64,000 bases of DNA from Phytohabitans rumicis (GCF_011764445.1 NZ_BLPG01000001.1:7457001-7521000); one strand, 5' to 3'. Counted from the first letter of the stretch, positions 18,820 to 27,953 are shown. Notes: generated by a model from the sequence alone, not told the origin. Program-made: numbers and translations.

Positions 18820-19944
18820 TCAGCCTAGGCTGTTCGCGGCCGCTGCGGCGGCGTTCGCCGCCGCGCTGTGCGAGCGGGCGACGATGCGGCGGGCAACGTA
18901 GTCCGCGTCGCGGCCGACCCCCGGGAACACCATCGAGGCGAACGCGTACTGGAACGACAGGCCGCAGAAGAACAGCCCCGGCGCCACGTCGACGACGCCG
19001 CGGTACTCCACCGGCCAGCCGCGCTCGTCCAGGACCGGTAGCCGGATCCAGTCGAAGACCTGCCGGAACCCGGTGCACCAGACGATGTTGCTGACGGTGA
19101 GCACGGTGCCGTCGTCCAGTACCGGCTGGCCGTCAACCACCCCGGTCAGGCGGGCCTGCGTCCGTATCACGCCGCGACGTTCGAGGTCCGATGGCTTGAC
19201 TCGCAGGTGCGGCCCGCCGTGGAACCGCACCTCCGGCATCGCCTTGCGCCCCATCGGGGTCCGGCGTGTCAACACGTGCCGGAATGCGAAGACCACGACC
19301 GGCAGCAACAGGTGCGCACGCCGCGACTCGGGACGGAACGGGATGTTCCCGCGCCCGGGTCCACACAGTGTCGTCTGACGCGTCGGTGCGAGCTCGTAGG
19401 CGATGTCCTGCCCAGAATGCGAGGCCCCCACCACCAGCACCGGCCCCGGCTGCAGCTGCGAAGGCCGCCGGTACTGGCTGGAGTGCAGCTGCCTGATCGC
19501 TGGCGCGAGCTCGCCGGCGAACTCGGGCACGTTTGGCGTACGCCCGAAGCTGCCGGTCGCCACGACGACGTTGTCGCAGCTGATCGTCGCATCGCCGACC
19601 GTCGCGTCGTACCCGCCGTCGGGCCGCCGCTGGAGCAGGTCGACGCGGGTGTTGGTGCGCACCGGCAGGTCGAATTGCAGCGCGTAGCGCTCCAGGTAGT
19701 CGCCGACCTCGTCCTTTCCTGGAAAGTGCCAGCGCGCCGCCGGGAACGGCAGGCCCGGCAGCCCGTCGTACTTGGCCGGCGTGTACAGCCGCAGCGTGTC
19801 CCACTGCTGCCGCCAGTTGTCCCCGATCCTCTGGTTGCCGTCCACAACCAGGAACGACCGGCCGCGCCGCTTGAGGTGGTAGCCGGTGGACAAGCCGGCC
19901 TGCCCGGCACCGATGATCAGAGTTTCGACATGTTGGGAGCTCAT
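18820..19944 (-). CDS. Flavin-containing monooxygenase (NAD(P)/FAD-dependent)
   Basis: 374 residues. It has two dinucleotide-binding motifs: LIIGAGQAGLSTGYHL for FAD at the N-terminus and VLVVGASHSGQDIAYEL for NADPH in the middle. VVATGSF is between them and WCTGFRQVFDW near the end. It resembles the CzcO/trimethylamine-monooxygenase-like single-component flavoproteins. The Ala-rich tail (SAAANAAAAAANSLG) is unusual. It is the first gene of an operon with the LuxR/TPR regulator. The substrate is unknown. Confidence 0.9.
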   Translation of the reverse strand: MSSQHVETLIIGAGQAGLSTGYHLKRRGRSFLVVDGNQRIGDNWRQQWDTLRLYTPAKYDGLPGLPFPAARWHFPGKDEVGDYLERYALQFDLPVRTNTRVDLLQRRPDGGYDATVGDATISCDNVVVATGSFGRTPNVPEFAGELAPAIRQLHSSQYRRPSQLQPGPVLVVGASHSGQDIAYELAPTRQTTLCGPGRGNIPFRPESRRAHLLLPVVVFAFRHVLTRRTPMGRKAMPEVRFHGGPHLRVKPSDLERRGVIRTQARLTGVVDGQPVLDDGTVLTVSNIVWCTGFRQVFDWIRLPVLDERGWPVEYRGVVDVAPGLFFCGLSFQYAFASMVFPGVGRDADYVARRIVARSHSAAANAAAAAANSLG

Positions 19945-20136
19945 GGTCCGCCTCCTAGCCTGGATGTAGCTGACGCTAGGAGCCCGGCCGTCGGGGCCGC
20001 GTCGGGCGATCTACCCATCCGTTCGGACGCCGATGGGGCGATCGCCACAGGCCGCAGGTGTTAATCGCTGGACTGCGGGTTCGGGGCGGCGGTACCTTGC
20101 TGCTCGACCGTGGCACTGCCCGAGGAGGTGAGCACC

Positions 20137-20196
20137 GTGAACGTTGTATCGATGTGGGTGCTCCCCATCTCCGTCACGGTCGGGCTACGGCGCTAG
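20137..20196 (+). CDS. Possible 19-residue leader peptide
   Basis: A GTG at 20137 is preceded by a perfect AGGAGGTGA ribosome site with four to five bases of spacing. It opens MNVVSMWVLPISVTVGLRR, ending at TAG 20196, 45 bases before the acetyltransferase ATG. The ribosome site is stronger than that of the downstream gene. This is compatible with a translated regulatory leader or small membrane-active peptide. No family is known to me. Confidence 0.4.
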   Translation: MNVVSMWVLPISVTVGLRR

Positions 20197-20241
20197 GTGC
20201 CGCCCGGGAGCGTCGATTCGACCTCCCGAAGGAGCGACGCC

Positions 20242-20976
20242 ATGAACACACTCGTCATCACCCAAGTCGCGCCGCGCCAGTGGCATGCCCTCGACGATGA
20301 TCTCGTCGTGGGTCGCGGCGACGCCTCGCCCCGTCCCGACGGGCGCCTCTTCCTCAGCATCGACACGTGGCACGGCTCGGTCTTCGACCGCCTCGCCGGC
20401 GCCATGCTGGCGGCCCTGCCGCGCCCGCTGTACACCGTCGTGGACGAGGCCGACCTCGACCTGACCGCGCAGTGGCGGGGGATCGGCTTCACGACCCGGC
20501 GGCGCGAGTGGGAGTACGTCATGCCGGTCGACGGGGGTCAGGTAGTACCGCCGCCGAATCTGACGATCCTGCCGTTCGGTGCGGCCGAGGTCCGCCCGCT
20601 GCGGCGATTGGACCGCGCGATCCGGGCGCAGGTGGAGGCCACGGTCGGGTGGCAGGAGATGCCGGCAGAGGTACTGTCGCGCCCGATCTACCCCGCGCGG
20701 TACGCGGTGGCGACGGAGGGTGGCTCATACGTGGGGCTGATCCGGGTAGTACCGCTGCCAAAACAAACGCGCATCGGGCTCGTCGCCGTGTTGTCCACCC
20801 ACCGCCGGCGGGGCATCGCACGGGCGCTCGTGGCGGAGGGCCGGCGCGCCACGCATGACCGCGGCGTCGGGCTCGTCACCGGCGAGGTGCACGAGGCCAA
20901 TACAGCGGCGATCGCGCTCTTCGAAGGCTTGGGTGCTCGCCGCGCCGGCAGCAACCTCGAGCTGGTGATCCGCTGA
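20242..20976 (+). CDS. GNAT family N-acetyltransferase
   Basis: 244 residues. The acetyl-CoA pyrophosphate loop is visible as [21 protein letters not shown] at about residues 190-210, followed by the typical [20 protein letters not shown] near the C-terminus. The N-terminal half is a degenerate GNAT-like region, so it may be a tandem GNAT. The ATG at 20242 has AAGGAG nearby. Its stop overlaps the ATG of an IF-1 gene by one base, which indicates translational coupling. The acceptor substrate is unknown. Confidence 0.88.
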   Translation: MNTLVITQVAPRQWHALDDDLVVGRGDASPRPDGRLFLSIDTWHGSVFDRLAGAMLAALPRPLYTVVDEADLDLTAQWRGIGFTTRRREWEYVMPVDGGQVVPPPNLTILPFGAAEVRPLRRLDRAIRAQVEATVGWQEMPAEVLSRPIYPARYAVATEGGSYVGLIRVVPLPKQTRIGLVAVLSTHRRRGIARALVAEGRRATHDRGVGLVTGEVHEANTAAIALFEGLGARRAGSNLELVIR

Positions 20977-21200
20977 TGGCCAAGTCCACCGACGGCATCC
21001 AGCTCGAGGGCACCGTGATCGAGTGCCTGCGCAACGCGAACTTCCGCGTGGAGCTGCCCAACGGCCACATCGTCCTGGCCCACATCAGCGGCAAGATCCG
21101 CAAGAACTACATCAAGATCCTGCCGTTCGACCGGGTGCTGGTGGAGCTCAGCCAGTACGACCTGACCCGGGGCCGGATCCTCTACCGGTACCGCACCTAG
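20976..21200 (+). CDS. infA: Translation initiation factor IF-1 (probable extra copy)
   Basis: 74 residues forming one S1/OB fold. It has the IF-1 signatures [38 protein letters not shown] and [13 protein letters not shown]. The N-terminus ([17 protein letters not shown]) differs from the usual housekeeping form, which starts near MAKKDGVIEVEG. The housekeeping infA normally sits among ribosomal protein genes. Here it is coupled to an acetyltransferase, so this is probably a second, specialised copy. It binds the 30S A site during initiation. Confidence 0.95.
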   Translation: MAKSTDGIQLEGTVIECLRNANFRVELPNGHIVLAHISGKIRKNYIKILPFDRVLVELSQYDLTRGRILYRYRT

Positions 21201-21254
21201 CCGCACCTTTTCGCCTGGGCCGTGCGCTTCCATCGCGCCACGGTCTGTTGGACT

Positions 21255-21373
21255 CCGGCGGGCTTGTCTCGCGGACCTGGCAGCGTAGGTCGGGGATTTC
21301 GGCTCGCTCTGCGAGCCGCCGACCTGCGCGGTGCCCGCGGGAGCATGCGGTCCGCAAGTGACGCGGACCGGGG
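21255..21373 (+). repeat. 119-bp structured dispersed repeat, copy B
   Basis: It matches the reverse strand of 41418-41536 with only about four differences in 119 bases. Hairpin 1 is nested: GGTCGG (21288-21293) with CCGACC (21319-21324), and GGCTCGC with GCGAGCC inside. Hairpin 2 is GGTCCGC (21349-21355) with GCGGACC (21363-21369). It lies directly after the IF-1 gene and could end that transcript. Confidence 0.85.
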
Positions 21374-21500
21374 CCCGGCTAGCTAACTCGGCGCTGGATG
21401 CGCCACAGGCCGACCGCGGCGAGCAGCGCACTGAACGCGAGATACAGCCCCAGACCAGCACGGACGGCGCCACCTGGACCACGGTCGCCTCCCCGCGGGC

Positions 21501-21881
21501 TTAACCGATACGGGTGATGACAATGCCGTCCTTCGGACAGGCCCAGACCGCTGTCCCATTGGCGAGTCGTGGCGTCGGCGGATGACTGTGGCCCGGAAGG
21601 CATCCGGGCCACAGGACGTCTCCCGACTCGATCGCCTCCTCCTGAAGGAGGTCGGCCAGCTCGACGGCGGCCTCCTCGACCGAGGCCACGTTCGGCAGGC
21701 TGCCCAGGTAGGCGTCACTCTGACCCACCCCGCTGTAGTCGACGACTATCGAGTCGAGGTCGTCCAGCCGTACCTGTCTAGGCTCGATCGGCGCGCCGCG
21801 TGCCCGGAAGTCGTCCGCGACACGCCTTACGGCGTTGTCGTAGTGGTCGAGGGAGGTGAGCACGTCCTCGTCAGTAGCCAT
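21501..21881 (-). CDS. Hypothetical protein, 126 aa
   Basis: An acidic, soluble protein with no membrane helix or signal peptide. A helical N-terminus (SLDHYDNAVRRVADDFRARG) is followed by strands and a C-terminal WACPKDGIVITRIG. The ATG lies inside the 3' end of the AraC gene, overlapping by 11 bases, so the two are cotranscribed. No family recognised. Confidence 0.65.
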   Translation of the reverse strand: MATDEDVLTSLDHYDNAVRRVADDFRARGAPIEPRQVRLDDLDSIVVDYSGVGQSDAYLGSLPNVASVEEAAVELADLLQEEAIESGDVLWPGCLPGHSHPPTPRLANGTAVWACPKDGIVITRIG

Positions 21882-22689
21882 CGGTTCCTGCCTTGCGGTG
21901 GTCGCGGGGCGGCACGCCGAAATGGGCGCTGAAGCGGCGGGACAGGTGGAACTCGTCGGCGTACCCGAGCGCGCGGGCGATCTCCCGGATCGTCATGTCG
22001 GTCACGCGCAGCAGGTTCGCGGCGGCCCGCAGCCGCCGCGCGTTGCGGAACGCGAGCGGCGACTCACCGAACTCGCGGGTGAAGCGGCGCCGGAACAAGT
22101 CGTACGAGAACCCGGTCTGGGCAGCGACGGCCCGCATATCGAGGCTGGCCCCGAGATCGCTGGCCAGCAGGTCGGCGGCGGCCGCGATGGCGTCGCCCGG
22201 CGCCGGACCGCCCGCCACGTCCTCGGTGTCCAGCAGCCAGTCGGCCAGCGTGAGCAACTGCCGCTCCGCCCCGCGTACCGAGCGGGGCCGGGCGCGCAGC
22301 ACGGTCCGTAGCTCGTCGATCGACAGCCCCGGCCGGTGCGAGCGCGGGCCGGCCGTGGCGAGCACGCCGCCGCCGGCGAGCATGTCGAACAGCGGTCCGG
22401 CGAAGACCACGAACGTCTCCGTCCAGCGCTCGCCGGGCGGCGTGCCGTACCAGTGCGGCACGCCCGGAGGCACGACGGTGAACGTTCCCGGTCCGATCGG
22501 CTGCGCCCGGCCGTCGTGGTGCCGGTAGGTGCCACCGCCTCCGGTCACGGCCGACAGCACGTACGCGTCCATGACCCGAAACGGCGCCGGAACGACTGGC
22601 TCGTCGTCGACCACTTCGCCGACCAGGAGAAGCTGGCCGAGGCGCGTCGCCGGTCCATGCGCGAGCACGATGTGGACGCCCCGATCCAT
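21871..22689 (-). CDS. AraC family transcriptional regulator
   Basis: 272 residues. The N-terminal cupin-type sensor domain contains GPGTFTVVPPGVPHWYGTPPG. The C-terminal double helix-turn-helix has VAAQTGFSYDLFRRRFTREF and then IREIARALGYADEFHLSRRF with FGVPPRDHR. It is divergent from the phytanoyl-CoA dioxygenase-like gene with 73 bp between them, so it probably activates or represses that operon in response to a small ligand. Confidence 0.93.
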   Translation of the reverse strand: MDRGVHIVLAHGPATRLGQLLLVGEVVDDEPVVPAPFRVMDAYVLSAVTGGGGTYRHHDGRAQPIGPGTFTVVPPGVPHWYGTPPGERWTETFVVFAGPLFDMLAGGGVLATAGPRSHRPGLSIDELRTVLRARPRSVRGAERQLLTLADWLLDTEDVAGGPAPGDAIAAAADLLASDLGASLDMRAVAAQTGFSYDLFRRRFTREFGESPLAFRNARRLRAAANLLRVTDMTIREIARALGYADEFHLSRRFSAHFGVPPRDHRKAGTDGY

Positions 22690-22762
22690 GTGCCAGAACG
22701 TACATGTGCCCGGCCCATTGTGGCCATTCCGGGCGGGCAGCCGGCTTCCCTACCGTGACCGC

Positions 22763-23509
22763 ATGACCACATTGGTGACGGAGCAGATGCGCGAGCAGTA
22801 CGAGACGGACGGCTACTTCATCCTCGAGCGCGCCCTCAGCGACGAGCAACTGCGACTGCTGCGCGGCGGCGCGGCGTACGCGATCGAGAAGGCCGACCGG
22901 GAGATGGACGCCGCCGGCGTCGACCGCCTCAACCTGAACGCGCGCGGCAAACGCTACTTCAGCGAGATGATCTACAAGGACCGGCCGGAGCTGCGTGAAT
23001 TCCTGTTCAGCGACACGATGGCGCAGATCTGCTTCGCCACGCTGGGCGAGCAGGCGTACCTGTTCTGGGAGCAGTACGTCATCAAGGCCGCCGACCCGGA
23101 GGGCAGCGCCTTCGCTTGGCACCAGGACTCGGGGTACGTCCACGAGGAGCACAAGCCGTACCTGACGGTGTGGATCGCGCTCGACGATGTCACCGAGGAG
23201 AACGGCTCGGTCTACCTGTTGCCGTACACCCGCTCCGGCATCCGCTCATACGTCAAGCACATCCAGGACCCGGAGACCAACGACCGAGTGTGCTACTTCG
23301 GCTCCGACCCGGGCCTGCCGGTGGTCGCACCGGCCGGCTCGATCGTCTGCTTCTCCAGCGTGGTCATGCACCGCAGCGGCTCGAACCTGACCGACCGGCT
23401 ACGCCGCGTCTACCTCGCGCAGTACTCCAGCGAAATCATCATGACCAAAGACGGCAGCCGCCCGTGGGGGTCATTTGAGCAGTTCCCGGTATGGTCGGCA
23501 CTACGATGA
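22763..23509 (+). CDS. Phytanoyl-CoA dioxygenase family (Fe(II)/2-oxoglutarate) protein
   Basis: 248 residues. The double-stranded beta-helix iron site is visible as His120-x-Asp122 in WHQDSG and His203 in VMHRSGSN, with nearby Arg residues that can bind 2-oxoglutarate. The N-terminus (YETDGYFILERALSDEQL) is typical of PhyH proteins. It hydroxylates an unknown substrate in the cytoplasm. The stop overlaps the methyltransferase ATG as ATGA, so the enzymes may act together. Confidence 0.9.
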   Translation: MTTLVTEQMREQYETDGYFILERALSDEQLRLLRGGAAYAIEKADREMDAAGVDRLNLNARGKRYFSEMIYKDRPELREFLFSDTMAQICFATLGEQAYLFWEQYVIKAADPEGSAFAWHQDSGYVHEEHKPYLTVWIALDDVTEENGSVYLLPYTRSGIRSYVKHIQDPETNDRVCYFGSDPGLPVVAPAGSIVCFSSVVMHRSGSNLTDRLRRVYLAQYSSEIIMTKDGSRPWGSFEQFPVWSALR

Positions 23510-24342
23510 GTGACCAGCAGTGGGGCGTTGGCGTCGACGGGGAGCGGCCGAGCGCGGCTCGGGTGTACGACTTCTTCCTCGGCGGCCACAACAACTTCGC
23601 GGTCGACCGGCAGATGGCCGGCCGGCTCGAGGCCGTCGTGCCCGAGATCGGCCAGCTCATCTGGGCGAACCGCGGGTTCACCCATCGGGCGGTCAGGCTG
23701 ATGGCCGGCGCCGGGGTGCACCAGTTCGTCGAGCTCGGCTCGGGCCTACCCACCGCGGGCAGCGTGCACGACGTGGCCCGCCGGCACATACCCGGTGCCC
23801 GGGTGGTGTACGTGGACCAAGACCCGGTCGCGGTGGCGCGCGGCACGGAGCTCCTCGCCGACGACCCAGCGGCCGTGGTGGTGGAGGCGGACCTACGGGA
23901 TCACGCAGCGGTGCTGTCCGATCCTCGGGTGCGTCGGCTGATCGACCCGCGGAAGCCGATCGGGGTGTTGCTGGTCGGTGTGCTGCACGAGCTGCCGGGC
24001 GACGAGCCGAAGGCGGTGATCGCCGGATACCGGGAGGCGATGGCCGCGGGCAGCTTCCTCGCGTTGAGCCAGGCAACCCGGCAGGGCCGCCCAGAACACG
24101 CCGACCCGTTCAAGAACGTCTTCGACACCGGGTACGGACCGGGAACGAACATGACCTTCCGGACCTACGCCGAAGTGCGGGGCCTGTTCGAGGGGTTCGA
24201 GATCGTTGAGCCCGGGGTCGTGTACGTGGCCCAGTGGCGGCCGGATCCTGGACCCGCCGGGCCGCCCGCGCAGCGGCTGCCCGCCTACGCGGGTGTCGGC
24301 TGGCTGCGGGCGACCCGGGACCGAACCAATCGCTTGATGTAG
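23506..24342 (+). CDS. SAM-dependent methyltransferase (PF04672-type)
   Basis: About 278 residues. It begins with the signature PSAARVYDFFLGGHNNFAVD of the actinobacterial S-adenosyl methyltransferase family PF04672. HQFVELGSGLPT is the glycine-rich SAM loop, and VVYVDQDPVAVARG is the acidic ribose-binding strand. The ATG at 23506 overlaps the dioxygenase stop. The family is widespread in actinomycetes but of unknown substrate; the pairing with a PhyH oxygenase hints at small-molecule tailoring. Confidence 0.92.
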   Translation: MSDQQWGVGVDGERPSAARVYDFFLGGHNNFAVDRQMAGRLEAVVPEIGQLIWANRGFTHRAVRLMAGAGVHQFVELGSGLPTAGSVHDVARRHIPGARVVYVDQDPVAVARGTELLADDPAAVVVEADLRDHAAVLSDPRVRRLIDPRKPIGVLLVGVLHELPGDEPKAVIAGYREAMAAGSFLALSQATRQGRPEHADPFKNVFDTGYGPGTNMTFRTYAEVRGLFEGFEIVEPGVVYVAQWRPDPGPAGPPAQRLPAYAGVGWLRATRDRTNRLM

Positions 24343-24738
24343 CGAAACGGATGGCCCGTCCGAACTGCGAGAAGGTGCCGTCGGTGCCCCCGACGTAGGT
24401 GAAGAACGGGTTGCCCAGCCCGCCACCGATCCCTCAAGCCGCCATCAATCGCCTTGCTGAGGCGGAAGATTCCGGCTCAGCCAGCATCCTGGCGCAGCCA
24501 CGCGTCCGCCTCTACGTTCGTTCGAAAGAAAGAAATCCATGGGCTTGTTCATGGAATGTTTCCGTGCCAAACTCGGCTAGCGCATCAGGGGAGCCGACCT
24601 GAGCGCGCTTCGCCAGGGCACGCGGGTTGGCGTCAGCCGCCCGCACGGCGGTGTGACGACATCATTCGAGCTCGCCTTCCGGGCCGGTGAGCTACCCGTC
24701 AGGCGTGTCCGCGCCGCGACGAAGTAGGAGAGACAGGA
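24343..24738. other. Intergenic region upstream of the cellulase
   Basis: No complete gene. On the reverse strand, 24345-24420 encodes a coherent fragment with NPFFTYVGGTDG and FSQFGRAIRF that has no start; it is probably a relic of a lost gene. The right part is the promoter region of the cellulase, with a LacI-like site at 24515-24532 and a stop-free stretch of no evident meaning. Confidence 0.45.
24515..24532. promoter_or_regulatory. Candidate carbohydrate-responsive operator (cellulase)
   Basis: CGTTCGTTCGAAAGAAAG carries the 6-bp palindrome TTCGAA. Its complement shares TTTCGAACGA with 27742-27751 upstream of the mannanase gene. LacI regulators commonly bind palindromes with a central CG, and a LacI gene lies between the two hydrolases. 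The role is inferred. Confidence 0.4.
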
Positions 24739-26523
24739 ATGAGACTCGTCTCGAGTCGTACCCGTAAACAGCGCCTGGCGATAGCCGGCGTCGCTGTGCT
24801 CGGCCTGGGTGGCCTCTCGGTGATCCAGGCTTTGCCGGCCGCCGCCGCTACGGGGTGCAGCGTGACATACACCGTCACCAGTCAATGGAACACCGGGTTC
24901 CAGGGCAACATCGTCATCCGCAACGTCGGTGACGCCTGGACCTCGTGGTCGCTGCGGTTCTCGTTCGCGAACGGGCAGACCGTGACCCAGGGTTGGAACG
25001 GCCGGTTCTCGCAGAGCGGCAGCGCCGTCACCGTCGCGAACGAGTCGTGGAACGGCAGCGTCGCCAACGGCGGCACGGTCAATCCCGGCTTCCTCGGCAA
25101 CTGGAGCGGCACCAACGCGGCGCCCACCGCGTTCTCGGTCAACGGCGTGGCCTGCACCGGCTCCCCGGTCACCACCAGCCCGACCACCGGAACCCCCACC
25201 ACCAACCCCACGACCGGCACGCCCACCACGGCCCCGCCCACCACGACGCCGCCGACCACCAACCCGACCACCGGGCCGCCCGGCCAGAAGGTCGACAACC
25301 CGTACGTCGGGGGCCGCGGCTACGTCAACCCGGAGTGGAAGGCCAAGGCGGAGACCGTCACCGGCGGCAGCCGCATCTCCAGCAACCCGACCGCGGTGTG
25401 GATCGACCGGATCGCGGCCATCGAAGGCACCGCCGGCAGCCAGTCCAACGGACCCATGGGCGTGGAAGACCACCTGCTGGCCGCGGTGGCGCAGGGCGCG
25501 TCGTACATCCAGTTCGTGATCTACAACCTGCCCGGCCGGGACTGCGCGGCGCTGGCGTCCAACGGGGAACTCGGCCCGACCGAGATCGACCGGTACAAGA
25601 CCGCGTACATCGACCCGATCGCGGTCTACCAGAACGACGCCCGTTTCCGCAGCCTGCGGATCATCAACATCATCGAGATCGACTCGCTGCCCAACCTGAT
25701 CACCAACGTGTCCGGGCGCCCGTCGGCCACGCCGACGTGCGACACGATGAAGGCCAACGGCAACTACCAGGCCGGCATCGCCTACGCACTGCAAAAGCTC
25801 GGCGGAATCGCGAACGTCTACAACTACATCGACGCCGGACACCACGGCTGGATCGGCTGGGACACCAACCTCCGCCCCACCGCGCAACTGGTGGCCGACA
25901 CCGTGCGACTCTCCGGCAGCGTCAACAACGTGCACGGGTTCATCAGCAACACGGCAAACTACGCGGCGCTGACCGAGCCCTACATCACGGTGAACGACAC
26001 GACCCGCCCGTCGAGGTGGATCGACTGGAACCTGTACAACGACGAAACCACGTTCGTCCAAGCGTTTCGCACCGAGATGATCGCGCAGGGGATGCCGGCG
26101 GGCATCGGCATGCTGATCGACACCTCGCGTAACGGCTGGGGCGGCACCGCCCGGCCGACCGGCCCGGTCACCACCGGGACTGTCGACGAGCAGGTCAACG
26201 GTTCCCGGATCGACCGCCGTATCCACAAGGGCAACTGGTGCAACCAGAGCGGTGCCGGCCTCGGCGAGCGTCCGCGCTCGGCCCCGGGCGCGGGCATCGA
26301 CGCCTACGTGTGGGTCAAGCCGCCGGGGGAGTCCGACGGCTCCAGCCAGCTGATCGACAACCCGGACGGCAAGGGCTTCGACCGGATGTGCGACCCCACG
26401 TACACCGGCAACGTCCTCAACGGCAACAACCTGTCCGGCGCGCTGCCCAACGCCCCGATCTCCGGAGCGTTCTTCCCGGCGCAGCTGGCCCAACTGATGC
26501 AAAACGCCTACCCAGCCCTGTAG
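24739..26523 (+). CDS. Secreted GH6 cellulase (cellobiohydrolase type) with N-terminal CBM2
   Basis: 594 residues. The signal peptide is residues 1-36 (core IAGVAVLGLGGLSVIQ). A CBM2 cellulose-binding module (about 38-141) has two bounding Cys and conserved Trp in SQWNTGFQ, QGWNG and ESWNGS. A Thr/Pro linker (about 143-183) follows, then the GH6 catalytic domain, with FVIYNLPGRDCAALASNGEL containing the family signature and TSRNGWGG further on. The long loops and the size resemble exo-acting Cel6B enzymes, which release cellobiose from non-reducing ends. A hairpin terminator follows. Confidence 0.95.
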   Translation: MRLVSSRTRKQRLAIAGVAVLGLGGLSVIQALPAAAATGCSVTYTVTSQWNTGFQGNIVIRNVGDAWTSWSLRFSFANGQTVTQGWNGRFSQSGSAVTVANESWNGSVANGGTVNPGFLGNWSGTNAAPTAFSVNGVACTGSPVTTSPTTGTPTTNPTTGTPTTAPPTTTPPTTNPTTGPPGQKVDNPYVGGRGYVNPEWKAKAETVTGGSRISSNPTAVWIDRIAAIEGTAGSQSNGPMGVEDHLLAAVAQGASYIQFVIYNLPGRDCAALASNGELGPTEIDRYKTAYIDPIAVYQNDARFRSLRIINIIEIDSLPNLITNVSGRPSATPTCDTMKANGNYQAGIAYALQKLGGIANVYNYIDAGHHGWIGWDTNLRPTAQLVADTVRLSGSVNNVHGFISNTANYAALTEPYITVNDTTRPSRWIDWNLYNDETTFVQAFRTEMIAQGMPAGIGMLIDTSRNGWGGTARPTGPVTTGTVDEQVNGSRIDRRIHKGNWCNQSGAGLGERPRSAPGAGIDAYVWVKPPGESDGSSQLIDNPDGKGFDRMCDPTYTGNVLNGNNLSGALPNAPISGAFFPAQLAQLMQNAYPAL

Positions 26524-26533
26524 GCGGAGAGCC

Positions 26534-26575
26534 GGCGGTGGGGCCTGAAGCTGCGCGGCATAGGGCCCCACCGCC
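26534..26575 (+). terminator. Hairpin terminator after the GH6 gene
   Basis: A perfect 12-bp stem, GGCGGTGGGGCC at 26534-26545 with GGCCCCACCGCC at 26564-26575, and an 18-base loop. It starts ten bases after the cellulase stop. There is no U-tract, as is usual in high-GC actinomycetes. Confidence 0.75.
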
Positions 26576-26602
26576 CACCACACCGTCGCCTAGGCTGCGA
26601 AC

Positions 26603-27676
26603 GTGAACACATCCGGTCCGGACGCGCCGGACGCCGGGCGCCGGCGTGCTGGACTGACCGTGGCGCGCATCGCCCACCTTGCTGGCGTGTCCGCCCCGAC
26701 CGTGTCGAAGGTGCTCAACGGGCGTGCCGGCGTGGCCTCCGACACCCGGCAGCGGATCGAGCAGGTCATCCAGGACCACGGCTACCGGCGGCAGGAGCAG
26801 ACCGAGCCCGCGACACCGGTCGTCGAGGTCGTCTTCCAGTCACTGGACAGCCTGTGGGCGCTGGAGATCATCCGCGGTGTCGAGCAGGTGGTCCGGCCGC
26901 ACGGCTTGGCCGTGGCCGTCAGCGAGATGCACGGCCAGCTCACCCCTGACCAGGCGTGGACACAGGATGTCCTCGCCCGCCGGCCCACCGGTGTCATCGC
27001 CGTCTCGGCGAATCTCACCGAGATGCAATCGGCGCAGCTGGCGAGCCGGGCGATCCCGCTGGTCATCCTGGACCCCTCCGGTGAGCCCACGCACGAGACA
27101 CCGTCGGTCGGGGCGACCAATTGGAACGGCGGCCTGGTGGCCGCCCGGCACCTGCTCGAACTCGGGCACCGGCGGATCGCGATGATCAACGGTTCGGCCG
27201 AGTTTCTGTGCTGCCGGGCCCGGCTGGACGGCTTCCGGGCGGCGGTGGAGACCGCCGGCGTCCCCGTGGATCCCGACCTGATCCGCGTCGCCCCGCTGTA
27301 CGTCGAAGGCGGCCACGCCGAAGCGACAGCGCTGCTGGCACTGCCGGAACCGCCGACCGCGATCTTCGCCGCCAACGACCTGCAGGCGCTCGGCGTGTAC
27401 GAGGCGGCCCGCGCCCGCGGCATGCGGATCCCGCAGGAGCTCAGCGTCGTCGGGTTCGACGACCTGCCGTTCGCAAGGTGGGCCGGCCCGGCCCTGACGA
27501 CCGTGCGGCAGCCACTGTTCAAGATGGGCGCCACCGCGGCCGAACTGGCGCTTGCCTTGGCCGACGGCCGCAAGCCCGAGCACGACCGGATCGAGTTGGC
27601 GACCACGCTCGTCGTGCGGGACAGCACCGCGCCGCCGCCGGACCCGCGCCCAGCAGCGGCACGCCGCCGCCGCTGA
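26603..27676 (+). CDS. LacI family transcriptional regulator
   Basis: 357 residues. The N-terminal helix-turn-helix and hinge are visible as TVARIAHLAGVSAPTVSKVL and NGRAGVASDTRQRIEQVI. The periplasmic-binding-protein-like sensor domain follows, with AIFAANDLQALGVYEAARARG and LSVVGFDDLPFARWAGPALT, which are typical. It sits between two CBM2 glycoside hydrolases and is probably the repressor of one or both, released by oligosaccharides. The tail is rich in Arg and Pro. Confidence 0.94.
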   Translation: MNTSGPDAPDAGRRRAGLTVARIAHLAGVSAPTVSKVLNGRAGVASDTRQRIEQVIQDHGYRRQEQTEPATPVVEVVFQSLDSLWALEIIRGVEQVVRPHGLAVAVSEMHGQLTPDQAWTQDVLARRPTGVIAVSANLTEMQSAQLASRAIPLVILDPSGEPTHETPSVGATNWNGGLVAARHLLELGHRRIAMINGSAEFLCCRARLDGFRAAVETAGVPVDPDLIRVAPLYVEGGHAEATALLALPEPPTAIFAANDLQALGVYEAARARGMRIPQELSVVGFDDLPFARWAGPALTTVRQPLFKMGATAAELALALADGRKPEHDRIELATTLVVRDSTAPPPDPRPAAARRRR

Positions 27677-27741
27677 TCAGGCACCTGCCTCGTCGGCGCC
27701 GCGACCCCCGCCGCCGCCGCACAACTCGTTATGTTTCTATA

Positions 27742-27754
27742 TTTCGAACGATCG
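27742..27754. promoter_or_regulatory. Candidate LacI-type operator shared with the cellulase
   Basis: TTTCGAACGATCG contains TTCGAA and shares ten bases with the complement of the site at 24515-24532. It lies in an unusually AT-rich stretch (27728-27756), about 240 bp before the mannanase start. Confidence 0.35.
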
Positions 27755-27926
27755 TTGACCGTCGCTGCGGTGTGGTGCACGATACTTCGTGGAGCCGAAG
27801 AACGGCCGGGACGTGGGCGAAGTGGCTCGCTCTCCGGGCTGGAGCATTCCCTGTGGGCGGGTTGGGCGCCGCCCATGCCACCCATTAACCGCGCACGGCC
27901 GCCGTCTTCGTCGCCTCATCCGGGCT

Positions 27927-27953
27927 GAAACGTTCTGAGTCTTTTTAGAAACG
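27927..27953. promoter_or_regulatory. Candidate operator/direct repeat before the mannanase
   Basis: GAAACG occurs at 27927-27932 and again at 27948-27953. The first copy continues as GAAACGTTCT, a near palindrome with a central CG as in many LacI sites. The spacing of 21 bp places both on the same DNA face, 40-65 bp before the start codon. Confidence 0.35.

Noticed and set aside
24577-26583. 668-codon reverse-strand open frame over the GH6 gene
   Set aside because: Composition is shadow-like (Val/Asp/Gly/Arg repeats); the plus-strand gene has signal peptide, CBM2 and GH6 motifs.
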